NCBI GenBank assembly: GCA_023407175.1
Contig: JAEYMU010000009.1
Coordinates: forward strand, 1 to 64,000
DNA: 64,000 nt
Direction of reading: 5' to 3'
DNA from: Bacillota bacterium
GTDB lineage: Bacteria > Bacillota_A > Clostridia > Lachnospirales > Lachnospiraceae
Shown: positions 1 to 8,509 of the stretch, piece by piece
How positions within the stretch are numbered: the first letter of the stretch is position 1
Layout of the letters: every line of letters starts with the position of its first letter
Translations under genes and position numbers: made by a program
The notes under the pieces: model-generated
Told to the model about the DNA's origin: nothing
Databases searched by the model: none
What the model saw: the letters and a program-made list of their open reading frames with translations, nothing else

Positions 1-392
1 ATCAAACTCTCATGTTTAAGTTTTTGATCCAGTCAGATAAACATTGGCTAATTAAATAGCAATCCTGTTATCTTTACTGTTTTTGTGGTGTATCTGTTTC
101 CAGATACGAGTTCGTAAGAGATCAACCGCTTCAAAAAGTTTCCTTTTTTCATCAGTCGATTCTTATCATGAAAATCTATTTTTGGAAACCAAAGGCTTCC
201 AAAGTTTTTAGAATTTTCAGGGTTGTTTTACTGTTCAATTATCAAGGTTCCATTTGCTGTAATGCGCCATTTTACTGTGTTTTCTCAACATCAGCTTGAC
301 TATCTTATCACGCATCCGGCACTTTGTCAACTACTTTTCTGAATTAATTTTTACAAGTTTTTCAACCTGTTTTTACGTCAAAAAAGTAGAAC
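1..392. other. Intergenic region, no gene recognised
   Basis: I find no open reading frame here with a ribosome-binding site or recognisable protein. A small hairpin (GTATCTG/CAGATAC, about 90-107) lies downstream of the minus-strand tRNA genes but lacks a clear T tract. A short T-run on the minus strand just after the tRNA-Ser(GGA) gene may help end its transcript. Confidence 0.5.
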
Positions 393-480
393 GGAGAAAA
401 AGGGATTTGAACCCTTGCGCCGCTATTAACGACCTACTCCCTTTCCAGGGGAGCCCCTTCAGCCTCTTGGGTATTTCTCC
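393..480 (-). tRNA. tRNA-Ser (anticodon GGA)
   Basis: Read on the minus strand this 88-nt segment folds as a class II tRNA. The acceptor arms GGAGAAA/TTTCTCC pair, the T arm carries GGTTCAAATCC, and the anticodon stem CTCCC/GGGAG closes the loop CTGGAAA, giving anticodon GGA for serine codons UCC/UCU. The long variable arm is typical of tRNA-Ser. CCA is not encoded. Confidence 0.95.
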
Positions 481-572
481 ATCAGGATGATTAAGCTTTA
501 TATAAGTTAATACAACTATCTATATTGTGTGTCAATTCCGGTCCCACTATATCTAGTTATTTATCTTATAGC

Positions 573-657
573 GGAGAGAGTGGGATTCGAACCCACGGTT
601 CCTTTCAGAATCACTGGTTTTCAAGACCAGCCCCTTAAGCCGCTCGGGCATCTCTCC
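573..657 (-). tRNA. tRNA-Ser (anticodon TGA)
   Basis: This 85-nt minus-strand class II tRNA has acceptor arms GGAGAGA/TCTCTCC, T-arm sequence GGTTCGAATCC, and an anticodon stem CTGGT/ACCAG around the loop CTTGAAA, giving anticodon TGA for serine codons UCA/UCG. It has a long variable arm. It lies 92 nt upstream of the GGA-serine tRNA and 40 nt downstream of ispD on the same strand, so the two serine tRNAs may be co-transcribed. Confidence 0.95.
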
Positions 658-697
658 AAACGTCGCTTTGCTAGTATATCACCTAAAATATCACGTG

Positions 698-1444
698 TCA
701 AGTGGTTTTCGACGAATCACGAAAGAATTGTACCTTTTTTTCACACAATAGACGTTTTAAAATCTCCTCTGCCAAAACCAAATCCTCGGGCGTGGTAAGC
801 TTAAGATTATTATAATCACCCATTCGTATTTTAACCGGTTTTTTCATATAATTTTCATAAACCATCGCATCATCGGTTATTCCGGTATTTTCCCTGTTTT
901 TATCCGAATAGAGCAGGTCATATGCCTGCTTTATCAAATGATACTTGAAGGCCTGGGGTGTCTGGGCTGACCATAAGGTGCTGCGGTTGGGAGTCGCCGT
1001 TATGATTCCCTTCTCATCAACCACCTTGATGGTCTCCTTTACCGGAGTTGCGACGATACATGCCTCATCCCGCTTTACATCCTGGATAATGCCTTCAATC
1101 AGCTCCTTTGTTATGAAAGGCCTTGCCCCGTCATGGATCAGAACATAGTCCGGATCTTTTGCGCTTACCAGTCCATTATATACAGAATCGTAGCGTTCCC
1201 TGCCGCCCTCGATTACCTTCGTTACTTTCTTAAAATGGTACTCCTCTACAATTTTTTCCCTGCAATACTCCACCTGGCCGTCTCCGGTAACCAGGATGAT
1301 CTCATCAACACTGCTTTCCTCAAAGGCTTTCAGAGAATAGTATATAACAGGCCTATCCCTAAGGATAAGAAATTGCTTGGCTACCTGAGTATTCATCCGC
1401 TTTCCCTGACCAGCGGCTAAAACGATCGCGATTATCTTACTCAT
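698..1444 (-). CDS. ispD: 2-C-methyl-D-erythritol 4-phosphate cytidylyltransferase
   Basis: IspD activates methylerythritol phosphate with CTP in the non-mevalonate isoprenoid pathway. The 248-residue protein has the N-terminal nucleotide-binding loop AAGQGKRM (about 10-17), the IHDGARPF motif (about 102-109) and PVKETIK (about 134-140), all standard for the family, and a normal length. The ATG is preceded by GGGGTAA. The gene starts 18 nt after the stop of tsaD, which points to a tsaD-ispD transcript. The last 15 or so residues are basic and poorly conserved. The assignment is firm because motifs and length agree. Confidence 0.95.
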   Translation of the reverse strand: MSKIIAIVLAAGQGKRMNTQVAKQFLILRDRPVIYYSLKAFEESSVDEIILVTGDGQVEYCREKIVEEYHFKKVTKVIEGGRERYDSVYNGLVSAKDPDYVLIHDGARPFITKELIEGIIQDVKRDEACIVATPVKETIKVVDEKGIITATPNRSTLWSAQTPQAFKYHLIKQAYDLLYSDKNRENTGITDDAMVYENYMKKPVKIRMGDYNNLKLTTPEDLVLAEEILKRLLCEKKVQFFRDSSKTT

Positions 1445-1462
1445 TTCAATTACCCCGGTTCT

Positions 1463-2485
1463 TTATCTTTCGCCTATTTTCAGGTTAGGGACTGCATTTA
1501 GCGTAAGCCCCGCTCTTGCACCCTTCAAATATTCATAATATGCGGCTGCTCCAATCATTGCTGCATTGTCCGTACACAAAATCGGTGACGGATAATAAAA
1601 GGATAATCCATTTTCCCTGCACGCCTCGGCCATTGTCTCCCGAAGGAAGGAGTTTGCCGCAACCCCGCCGGCCAGTGCCACCTTCTTCATACCATAATCC
1701 CTGGCCGCCAGGATTGTCCTTGTCACAAGCACATCGATTACTGCCTCCTGAAAAGAAGCCGCAATATCCGCCCGGTTTATCTCCTCCTGCTTCATTTCAC
1801 AGGAATTTATATGGTTTAACACGGCTGATTTTAATCCGCTGAAGCTAAAATCATAGGGTGCATCCTCAATATGAGCTCTTGGAAATGCAATTGCCTTCTT
1901 ATTTCCCTCTTTGGCCAGCTTATCGATCTTCGGGCCTCCCGGATATCCCAATCCGATTGCACGCGCCACCTTATCAAAAGCCTCTCCCGCCGCATCATCC
2001 CTGGTCCTTCCGATAATCTCATAGCTGCCATATTCCTTCACCAGTACCAGATGGGTATGGCCTCCGGATACAATCAGACACAGAAAAGGCGGTTCCAGCT
2101 CTTTGTTTTCAATATAGTTGGCAGACACATGTCCTTCAATATGATGCACACCAACCAGCGGCTTGCCAGCCGCAAAGCTGATTGCCTTAGCTTCCGCGAC
2201 CCCTACAAGAAGTGCGCCTACCAGTCCGGGTCCATAGGTAACACCAATTGCGTCAATCTCCTCCAAGGTCATTCCGGCTTCTGTCAAAGCTTCTTCTATA
2301 ACCTGATTAATTTTCTCGATATGCTTTCTTGAAGCAATCTCAGGAACTACGCCTCCGTACAGCTTATGAAGCTCAATCTGGGAAGAAATAATATTTGAAA
2401 GAACCTCCCTTCCGTTTCTGACTACTGCTGCCGCCGTTTCATCGCAGGAGGTTTCGATTGCCAATATTGTAATATCCTTTGTCAT
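1463..2485 (-). CDS. tsaD: tRNA N6-adenosine threonylcarbamoyltransferase TsaD
   Basis: TsaD transfers the threonylcarbamoyl group to A37 of ANN-decoding tRNAs to make t6A, acting with TsaB and TsaE. The 340-residue protein begins with the ASKHA-fold segment [11 protein letters not shown], carries the metal-binding HHIEGH motif (about 114-119), and has the later [10 protein letters not shown] and [10 protein letters not shown] motifs. Length is typical. AAAGG precedes the ATG. tsaB and tsaE lie about 3 kb away on the same strand (5425-6584), so the window holds all three dedicated proteins except the TsaC/Sua5 synthase that makes the threonylcarbamoyl-AMP donor. Confidence 0.96.
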   Translation of the reverse strand: MTKDITILAIETSCDETAAAVVRNGREVLSNIISSQIELHKLYGGVVPEIASRKHIEKINQVIEEALTEAGMTLEEIDAIGVTYGPGLVGALLVGVAEAKAISFAAGKPLVGVHHIEGHVSANYIENKELEPPFLCLIVSGGHTHLVLVKEYGSYEIIGRTRDDAAGEAFDKVARAIGLGYPGGPKIDKLAKEGNKKAIAFPRAHIEDAPYDFSFSGLKSAVLNHINSCEMKQEEINRADIAASFQEAVIDVLVTRTILAARDYGMKKVALAGGVAANSFLRETMAEACRENGLSFYYPSPILCTDNAAMIGAAAYYEYLKGARAGLTLNAVPNLKIGER

Positions 2486-2567
2486 AGTTAAGCCTTTCTT
2501 GTAAATTACTTATTCCTTCTTATTACTTAAATCCTCTGGTCTAAATACCAACCTCATACTAAAGCTA

Positions 2568-3197
2568 TTAAGACGGGGTGTCTTCCTCTTCGGATATCGG
2601 CTCCCAGCCAAGGATTTTCCAATGTCCATCGCTGTCCTGGCGAAGCAAGACATTCCAGATTTCCGTATACTTTGAATTCTCCTGTATCGTAAAGGATATG
2701 TACTGGGCAGCATACTTTACCCCGTCTATCTCACTTTCCTTGTCCTGTTCTTCCTCTATCAAAAGATAATTTGTTATCTTTCTGCCCTTAGTCTCCCATT
2801 CCTCCAGATCAGCATCTAATTTAGCCAAATAGGTATCCTTCGGGTTATTATCCAGAAATTCCTGATCGTACAGCTCTCTTATCTTTAGTGCAAGCTGTTC
2901 CCTATCCTTATCCTTGGGATTATCATACAGGGCCTTCATCATGGCGGCAAAAAGCTTGACTGTCTCCTTTGGTGTTCCCGGATAGTACAACTCAAGATCC
3001 TTATTAACCAGCTTCCCTATCTCTGTAAGCTTCTCCTCTGTAGAAGAAAGCGGTTGTGTCCGATAGGACCAGTAGTAATAGGTAATCAGGATGATTACTG
3101 CGAATATCGTCATTAACGTTATTGTCACCGCTGTCCTACGTTTTCCTTTTATCACCAAGCTCACTGCCTTTCCATTGACATACCCGTCCTTTGTCAC
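2568..3197 (-). CDS. Single-pass membrane protein of unknown function
   Basis: I recognise no function. The protein has a short basic N-terminus (KGKRR), one hydrophobic segment (roughly residues 22-42, ending ITYYYWSY) and a charged, acidic outer domain of about 165 residues with a Trp-rich end (WNVLLR...WKILGWEPI), reminiscent of small DUF6715-like Lachnospiraceae proteins; that match is from memory and unverified. I chose the GTG at 3197: it follows the rnz stop by 4 nt and has AAGGACG at good spacing, whereas the upstream TTG at 3224 overlaps rnz and has no ribosome-binding site. The tight spacing implies co-transcription with rnz. Confidence 0.7.
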   Translation of the reverse strand: MTKDGYVNGKAVSLVIKGKRRTAVTITLMTIFAVIILITYYYWSYRTQPLSSTEEKLTEIGKLVNKDLELYYPGTPKETVKLFAAMMKALYDNPKDKDREQLALKIRELYDQEFLDNNPKDTYLAKLDADLEEWETKGRKITNYLLIEEEQDKESEIDGVKYAAQYISFTIQENSKYTEIWNVLLRQDSDGHWKILGWEPISEEEDTPS

Positions 3198-3201
3198 TAG
3201 G

Positions 3202-4116
3202 TTATTCGTCCTTATCAAATTCAAGTGTTATGCTCTTTTTGTCCTTACAGGTCTTTGTATTGGAAAATATCCGCTTTGCTTCATTGAGGAAATCCTCCGG
3301 CCGGATCAGGGAAGGACTATAATGTGTGAGCCACAATTCCCGAACCCCGGCTGTCCTTGCCAGCTTGGCCGCCTCTCCAAAGGTCATGTGCTTGTATTCC
3401 CTTGCCTTGGTGTCCTTCTCATCCTCTCCATACATGCCCTCACAGATGAAAAGATCAGCCTCTGCGGCATTAGCGGAAATTGCCGGGATAGGTCTTGTGT
3501 CAGTGCAGTAGGTCAATTTAATTCCCTTTCGCTGAGGCCCGATTACCATATCAGGGGTATATGTGATATCCCCATCCGTTATGCTCTGTCCTTTTTGCAG
3601 GCGGTTCCAGAATTTCTGGGGCACATTATTCTCCAGTGCCCGTTCCGTATAGAAACGTCCTCCCCGCGGGATTATGATGCTGTAGCCATAGCAGGTAATG
3701 TTATGTCTTACCTGAAAGGCCTTGATTACATAACCGTTTTGCTCAATAGTTTCTTCTGTTTCCGACAATTCTATAAATTTTAAATCAAAGGGAAGCTCCG
3801 GCGCAATTACCCTGAGTGCATTCACCACTCTCTCCAGTCCCTTAGGCCCAATCAAGGTTACAGGCTCTGTGCGGTCTGCATTTCCCATGGACAAAAGCAG
3901 TCCTGGCAGCCCGCTGATATGGTCTCCGTGATAATGAGTGAAACAGATAATATCAATGGAGTGAAAGCTCCAGCCCTTCTCCCGGATGGATATCTGGGTT
4001 CCCTCTCCGCAATCTATTAATAAACTGCTTCCGTTATATCTTGTCATTAAAGCAGTCAGCCATCTTCCCGGCAACGGCATCATACCGCCCGTACCCAGCA
4101 AACATACATCCAACAT
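3202..4116 (-). CDS. rnz: Ribonuclease Z (tRNA 3' endonuclease)
   Basis: RNase Z removes 3' trailers from tRNA precursors that lack an encoded CCA, which fits the two CCA-less tRNA-Ser genes in this window. The metallo-beta-lactamase motif FTHYHGDHISGLPGLL is clear (about residues 58-73), followed by the long family insertion and the later motifs CTDTRP and MTFGEAAKLA...LTHYSP. I chose the ATG at 4116 (304 residues), which follows AGGAAG and starts with MLDVCLLGTGG; reading further upstream adds a non-conserved 27-residue leader. Size fits the bacterial short form. Confidence 0.93.
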   Translation of the reverse strand: MLDVCLLGTGGMMPLPGRWLTALMTRYNGSSLLIDCGEGTQISIREKGWSFHSIDIICFTHYHGDHISGLPGLLLSMGNADRTEPVTLIGPKGLERVVNALRVIAPELPFDLKFIELSETEETIEQNGYVIKAFQVRHNITCYGYSIIIPRGGRFYTERALENNVPQKFWNRLQKGQSITDGDITYTPDMVIGPQRKGIKLTYCTDTRPIPAISANAAEADLFICEGMYGEDEKDTKAREYKHMTFGEAAKLARTAGVRELWLTHYSPSLIRPEDFLNEAKRIFSNTKTCKDKKSITLEFDKDE

Positions 4117-4210
4117 TTTTCTTCCTGCCCTTCCTGTCTTAACTTCCGTAAAACAAATCCATACAAGCTCCCATGTGCCACCTTCGGCGGCTCTCAAATC
4201 AGGGATATGA

Positions 4211-4276
4211 AGTTTGAAAGAAAACCATTTTCAAACTATCTATTGAAGCAGTATCACAAGCAAGCTTGTGATATGC
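4211..4276. repeat. Two-hairpin dispersed repeat, copy 1
   Basis: Two adjacent hairpins: GTTTGAAAG/TTTTCAAAC and TATCACAAGC/GCTTGTGATA, separated by a TATTGAAGCAG-like linker. The reverse complement of 20679-20746 matches this unit in both hairpins and in the linker. The remainder of 4117-4576 shows no supportable gene. Confidence 0.75.
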
Positions 4277-4576
4277 ACAGGTATAATTATGCATAGGATT
4301 ATTTTCAGTATACACCTTCCCAGAAGCAAGCATACAACTATTTTAGCAGTATATGCAAATATTTGTCCAGAAATTTTCATTTTTATCTTATAATAAGTCC
4401 TCAAATCCCATACTGAGCAATAAAAATCAGGGGCGAAATTATCTTAGCCATTTCACTCCTGATGCCTCTGTCATATATTTATGTAAAAGACAATTCCGCA
4501 GGGAAACCACCGATCCGGTTCCCCTGTTAATCTCATATTTTGGCAAGCAATCATAACTTGAGCCTTCGGCACTCTT

Positions 4577-4825
4577 TTACAATACCTCCAGCTTCTTTCT
4601 TATTTCCACCGGAATCTTAAATTGTGCAATCATTTTATTATAGCAATCTTCGCACAAATTAAAATGATGTACCTCCATATCACGCTCCGAGAAATACCCC
4701 CACTCCTTCGTAGCCTCAAACGCATCCTCCAGCAGAATGCCATTTTCCACCTTAAGCATCTTTCCGCAAGAATTGCAGTAAAGTGGTGTCTCCCCACTAT
4801 GATTAACGCCGTCTGCTCTTTTCAC
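4577..4825 (-). CDS. Small zinc-ribbon-like protein, unknown function
   Basis: The 82-residue protein has two CxxC pairs, CNSCGK (about 18-23) and CEDCYNK (about 58-64), spaced as in a small zinc ribbon, and is otherwise hydrophilic. I do not recognise a named family. The start is GTG at 4825, with a strong GGAGGG site 7 nt upstream, and this codon is the reason to believe it is a real gene. It sits alone between rnz and rimI on the same strand. It could bind nucleic acid or act in a protein complex, but nothing in the sequence decides this. Confidence 0.75.
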   Translation of the reverse strand: MKRADGVNHSGETPLYCNSCGKMLKVENGILLEDAFEATKEWGYFSERDMEVHHFNLCEDCYNKMIAQFKIPVEIRKKLEVL

Positions 4826-4901
4826 GACTTATCCCTCCATCTTGTACATCACTGACCATAGGAATATTATAATCGAAATATGCGATTATTTACAGTGGAA
4901 A

Positions 4902-5342
4902 TTACTGTATTAGTTTCAACCACATAATGACAGCATCCTCCTTGGGCTTGGAATAAAAGCCTCTGCGGATGCCCTCCTGTCGAAAGCCAAGCGCCTGATA
5001 AAGCCTTATCGCCGCCTCATTTGAGCTTCTCACCTCCAGGGTGAGGGAGGTGATACCCCTGCTTACCGCATCCTGAATTAATACCGACATCATCCGATAA
5101 CCAATTTTACTGCCGCGGTTTTCCCTTCGGACTGCAACATTAAAAATGTCCCCTTCTCCGGCGATTCCCCAGTAGCCACAGTAACCGACAACCTCTTCAT
5201 CTACCTGTGCAACAAGATAATGATTGGCCGGGTCATTGATTGCTTTCTTAAAGTCCTCTTCCCTCCACGGCTCCGAGAAGGTTTCCCGTTCTATGGCATA
5301 TACCTTAGGAATATCTTCCTCGGTCATTTCGCGAATTATCAT
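4902..5342 (-). CDS. rimI: Ribosomal protein alanine N-acetyltransferase RimI
   Basis: RimI is a GNAT-fold enzyme that acetylates the N-terminus of ribosomal protein S18 and sometimes other proteins. The 146-residue product starts MIIREMTEEDI and has the acetyl-CoA loop region RRENRGSKIGYRMM and the terminal motif LEVRSSNEAAIRLYQALGF, which is diagnostic for RimI-type GNATs. I place the start at the ATG at 5342; an ATG at 5393 would add 17 non-conserved residues and has no good ribosome-binding site. The order tsaE-tsaB-rimI is conserved in many Firmicutes. Confidence 0.9.
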   Translation of the reverse strand: MIIREMTEEDIPKVYAIERETFSEPWREEDFKKAINDPANHYLVAQVDEEVVGYCGYWGIAGEGDIFNVAVRRENRGSKIGYRMMSVLIQDAVSRGITSLTLEVRSSNEAAIRLYQALGFRQEGIRRGFYSKPKEDAVIMWLKLIQ

Positions 5343-5424
5343 AACAGCCTCTATTCTGCCGATAGCCCGTAAATTGGAGGCATCAGCACTCATCTCTGTC
5401 CCGCGGGCACACTCTGATACTCAT

Positions 5425-6150
5425 TTATATTTGTGCTGTACCGCCATGCTGCTTCATTCTCTCCGCCCGTTCTCTTTCTGCCTGGGACTGGCGCAGATAG
5501 ACGGGTTCATGCATCGCTGCCGTCTGCAGCTCACCCCGTTTATAATAAAGAATACCGAGTGCTCCAACCGCACCCGCCCGCTGTCTGTTTAAATGAATGG
5601 GGGCAAAGTCATATCCTACCTTTATTTTTTCCTCAATAATATCCTTATACACAGCTGTCGCATCCCCCAGAAAGATTACTTCCTGTCCCAGCCTGTTAAT
5701 ATCTGTGAGAATATCCTCCACCGGAAGTGCCGCCTGCTGTCTGCAAACCGTAAAATCCTTCCCATCAAAGGTATATAGTCCGGTATATACCTGATTTCTT
5801 CTTGCATCCATCATAGGACAGACCACCTTGTCCGTCCCATACAGATTATAAGCCAAAGCCTCTAAGGTGGGGACTGCGATAATCGGCTTTTTCAGAGCAA
5901 GCCCCAGGCCCTTCGCCGTAGCTGACCCGATACGAAGACCGGTAAAGGAGCCCGGTCCCTCCGCCACCGCAATGGCATCCACCATAGACAGCTCAATTTC
6001 CACCATCCTGATTATTTCATCAAGCATGGGCAGCAAGGTCTGAGAATGTGTTTTCTTATAATTTACCGTATATTCCGCAAGCATCGTATCTTCTGTCACA
6101 ACAGCTACGGACGCAACTAACCCGGAGCTGTCAAGTGCCAACAACTTCAT
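5425..6150 (-). CDS. tsaB: tRNA threonylcarbamoyladenosine biosynthesis protein TsaB
   Basis: TsaB is the catalytically inactive TsaD paralogue that scaffolds the t6A complex. The protein begins MKLLALDSSG and has the VAEGPGSFTGLRIGSATAKGLGLAL motif (about 63-87), but it lacks the HxxxH metal site of TsaD, as expected. At 241 residues it is of usual length. Its ATG overlaps the stop of tsaE by 4 nt (ATGA), with GGGGAGAAG just upstream, so translation is probably coupled. Confidence 0.95.
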   Translation of the reverse strand: MKLLALDSSGLVASVAVVTEDTMLAEYTVNYKKTHSQTLLPMLDEIIRMVEIELSMVDAIAVAEGPGSFTGLRIGSATAKGLGLALKKPIIAVPTLEALAYNLYGTDKVVCPMMDARRNQVYTGLYTFDGKDFTVCRQQAALPVEDILTDINRLGQEVIFLGDATAVYKDIIEEKIKVGYDFAPIHLNRQRAGAVGALGILYYKRGELQTAAMHEPVYLRQSQAERERAERMKQHGGTAQI

Positions 6151-6584
6151 TCTTCTCTCCCCTTCTTTGCTACCGATATCTCCCGGTAATCAAATCCTTT
6201 GCTTAAATCCTTTTTTATACTTATAATCGTCCTGTCCGGCGGCAGGAGCTCTTCTATCAGCTCCGCCCATTCAACCAGGCAAACGCCTTCGCCGTAAAAA
6301 TAATCCTCATAGCCGATTTCCTCCATCTCCTCCACATCCCCGATGCGGTACACATCGAAATGGTAAAAGGGCAAACGGCCTTTGTCATACTGCTGGACTA
6401 TGGTAAAGGTCGGGCTGTTAACTGCTTCCTCTATTCCAAGTCCCTTCGCAAAGCCCTGGGTAAATACGGTCTTGCCGACGCCAAGATCGCCGCTAAGACA
6501 ATAAATATCCCCTTCTTTGGCTTCCAATCCCATTTTATAACCAACCTGCAGAGTATCCTCCGCTCTAAAGCTATCAATTGTCAT
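6147..6584 (-). CDS. tsaE: tRNA threonylcarbamoyladenosine biosynthesis ATPase TsaE
   Basis: TsaE is the P-loop ATPase that resets the TsaBD complex during t6A synthesis. The Walker A motif is GDLGVGKT (about 32-39), followed by the family signatures NSPTFTIVQQY and YHFDVYRI, and later VEWAE. Length 145 is normal. It is the first gene of the tsaE-tsaB-rimI group. The ribosome-binding site before the ATG is weak (GGGATG), in contrast with the strong site of tsaB. Confidence 0.95.
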   Translation of the reverse strand: MTIDSFRAEDTLQVGYKMGLEAKEGDIYCLSGDLGVGKTVFTQGFAKGLGIEEAVNSPTFTIVQQYDKGRLPFYHFDVYRIGDVEEMEEIGYEDYFYGEGVCLVEWAELIEELLPPDRTIISIKKDLSKGFDYREISVAKKGREE

Positions 6585-6691
6585 ATCATATACATCCCAT
6601 CTAACTTCTTAAAGGACATTTGTTATAAGCCATTTCAAAAAAGCAGGCTTATCTGTCCTTTTCTGACCGCCATTATTATAGCAGAAACAGC

Positions 6692-6729
6692 AAAAAAAAG
6701 ATAGAGGCTCTTTGACAGAGCCTCTATCT
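6692..6729 (-). terminator. Rho-independent terminator of ribU
   Basis: The arms AGATAGAGGCTC and GAGCCTCTATCT (6699-6729) form a perfect 12-bp stem, followed on the minus strand by a run of seven or more T residues. It lies 7 nt after the ribU stop. Confidence 0.9.
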
Positions 6730-6735
6730 GTTATA

Positions 6736-7281
6736 TTATCTGCTTTTTACAATACTTACGACTGTTTCATACAGAAGCAGGGTAGCTATACTGTTAATCC
6801 CGGCTTTGATTAAGTTGAAGGGAATAATTGCAGGTATTAGCATTGCAATAACCGTATCACGGGATACTCCCATAAAAATCGGTGTAAATATGATATTCCA
6901 GATACACATGGAGATTACCATAACGACACTTCCTGCAATCAAGGCCAGAATGACCTGTTTTCTATCCTTTTTCAGACGGTATAGGTTGCCTGCTACTAAT
7001 ACAAAGGCACCTGTGGCAAAAATATGCATGATAATTCCGATAATACCGCTGCCTGCGCTTACGGTGATGCCCTGAAGTATGCTTACTACAATTGTAACAA
7101 TCAGTCCGCTCGCCGGTCCAAATAAGAATGCAATCATATAGAGCGGAATGTCTCCCGGCTCATATTCCAGAAAAGAGGCCGCCGGGATGATCGGGAATCT
7201 GATGACATAAATCAAAATAATAGAGATGGCTGCCATCACTCCCATAATGGTAAGTTTTCTTGTGGATTGTAAAGCTTTCAT
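6736..7281 (-). CDS. ribU: Riboflavin ECF transporter S component RibU
   Basis: RibU is the membrane substrate-binding subunit that captures riboflavin and docks on a shared ECF energy module (EcfA/A'/T), which is not in this window. The 181-residue protein has about six hydrophobic segments and the family signature ASFLEYEPGDIPLYMIAFLFG (about residues 35-55). The FMN riboswitch directly upstream independently supports riboflavin as substrate. The gene forms its own unit: promoter, riboswitch, attenuator, ribU and terminator. The start ATG follows a GGAGGTA site. Confidence 0.95.
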   Translation of the reverse strand: MKALQSTRKLTIMGVMAAISIILIYVIRFPIIPAASFLEYEPGDIPLYMIAFLFGPASGLIVTIVVSILQGITVSAGSGIIGIIMHIFATGAFVLVAGNLYRLKKDRKQVILALIAGSVVMVISMCIWNIIFTPIFMGVSRDTVIAMLIPAIIPFNLIKAGINSIATLLLYETVVSIVKSR

Positions 7282-7334
7282 GAAGATACCTCCTATTTTT
7301 TAGAAGGGAAGTCTTTGGGTTGTACGGCAGAATA

Positions 7335-7370
7335 CAAAAAACCCCGATTTTAACCAGGTTAAAATCGGGG
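7335..7370 (-). terminator. Riboswitch-controlled attenuator of ribU
   Basis: The arms CCCCGATTTT and AAAATCGGGG make a perfect stem, followed on the minus strand by six Ts. It lies between the FMN aptamer and the ribU start, so it is the likely expression platform: FMN binding would favour this terminator. Confidence 0.9.
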
Positions 7371-7390
7371 CAAATAATATTCCTGCATCT

Positions 7391-7522
7391 CTGCTTCTTC
7401 TACCATCCAGACTTTACTGTCGGTTTTGGAATTTCACCAAATCAATCCCTGCTGTCCTGTCAGACAGCCTGGAGTCGCGGACTATACCGCCGGTCGGGAA
7501 TTTCACCCTGCCCCGAAGAATT
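7391..7522 (-). promoter_or_regulatory. FMN riboswitch (RFN element)
   Basis: On the minus strand the conserved RFN blocks appear in order: GGGGCAGGGTGAAATTCCCG, ACCGGCGGTATAGTCCGCGA, then GATTTGGTGAAATTCC, AAAACCGACAGTAAAGTCTG and GGATGG-AGAAGA. The 5' TTCTTC and 3' GAAGAA close the P1 stem. This aptamer senses FMN and is followed by a terminator, so excess FMN should switch ribU off. Confidence 0.97.
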
Positions 7523-7546
7523 TCCTTAATTCATTTTTACTTTTTT

Positions 7547-7575
7547 ATATTACTACGAGGCAAATCACTTGTCAA
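7547..7575 (-). promoter_or_regulatory. Promoter of the FMN riboswitch-ribU unit
   Basis: On the minus strand TTGACA (7570-7575) and TAATAT (7547-7552) are spaced by exactly 17 nt, about 25 nt upstream of the aptamer. This matches a vegetative sigma-A promoter. Confidence 0.8.
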
Positions 7576-7679
7576 TATAGTAACATCACAAAATGCTAAA
7601 ACTATTTTCCAGATAATTCAGCATATACTACAGTTCAAAAGCATTCCAGCTTTTCTTCCAGCTCCGAAACATTCTTTTT

Positions 7680-8429
7680 CTATATATTTCCCAACAGCTT
7701 ATCCTTCATGATACCAACGGCCTCTCTTACATAATAGTTAACGGCAAGAATCGCATCCGTAGGAGCCGATATTCCCTGTGCATTAAGGCCCAGCCTCTTT
7801 GCAAGCCGCATGGAGCGCAGCATATGGAAGCCGTTTGTAACGATTACTATAGTTGAACCAGGCTGTATAAAAGCCTTGCTGTATCGGAAATTTTCATAGG
7901 TATTTCGTGATTTATCTTCCTTAATAATGCGGTTTTCACTAATACCCTGCCGTATCAGATACTGCTTCATTGCCTCCGCTTCTGTGACCGCTTCCGTCTC
8001 GCCCCTTCCGCCTGATACAATCACAACAGTTTTCGGATTATTCTTAAGGTAGATGACCGCCGTATCCAGCCTCCTTAACAGCGACCTGGTAATCGTGGTC
8101 CCTCTGACCTGTGCCCCAAGTATTACCATGTAATCCATTCCCTGTCCTGCCTTTTGCTTTGCATGACTAATGATTATGGCCTCCATCCCAAATAAACTCC
8201 CCCAGCCGAGCACCATTAGGGCATTGAATACCATACGCAAAAGAGGCACTACTTCTATCTTGTGAAGTATGAAGTGTCTTAAAATGGTACAAAGGAATAC
8301 TCCGGTCAGACAGGCAAAGATCCAGAAACCGCAAAAAGCAGTTCGGGGCCCGTTATAAATAACAATCAAAATATAATATAAAAGGCATAGGACACTGAAT
8401 CCCAAAACAATCCAAAATAAAAGCTCCAT
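7680..8429 (-). CDS. YdcF/SanA-like DUF218 membrane protein
   Basis: The first 100 or so residues hold three or four hydrophobic segments. The rest is a DUF218 domain with the motifs VILGAQVRG, SGGRGE (about 155-160), ENRIIKEDKSRNTYENF and IVTNGFHMLRSMRLAKRLG, which define the YdcF/SanA/ElyC family. Relatives affect envelope integrity or bind S-adenosylmethionine; the exact reaction is unknown. The ATG at 8429 has GAGGAG upstream; an upstream TTG at 8447 overlaps that site and is less likely. Confidence 0.85.
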   Translation of the reverse strand: MELLFWIVLGFSVLCLLYYILIVIYNGPRTAFCGFWIFACLTGVFLCTILRHFILHKIEVVPLLRMVFNALMVLGWGSLFGMEAIIISHAKQKAGQGMDYMVILGAQVRGTTITRSLLRRLDTAVIYLKNNPKTVVIVSGGRGETEAVTEAEAMKQYLIRQGISENRIIKEDKSRNTYENFRYSKAFIQPGSTIVIVTNGFHMLRSMRLAKRLGLNAQGISAPTDAILAVNYYVREAVGIMKDKLLGNI

Positions 8430-8483
8430 ACCTGCTCTGCTCCTCAATCTGCATGAAATGGGTGACCTATGCCTCCCGATTCA

Positions 8484-8509
8484 ATGAAGCTGTAATTTTA
8501 CAGCTTCAT
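8484..8509. repeat. Perfect palindrome at the tex stop codon
   Basis: The arms ATGAAGCTGTAA and TTACAGCTTCAT are perfect 12-bp complements with a 2-nt loop. On the minus strand the first arm encodes the last three Tex codons and the stop. There is no T tract, so it is a poor intrinsic terminator but may protect the mRNA 3' end. Confidence 0.7.

Noticed and set aside
1871..2332. 153-codon plus-strand frame opposite tsaD
   Set aside because: Shadow of the tsaD gene; no family resemblance and no ribosome-binding site.
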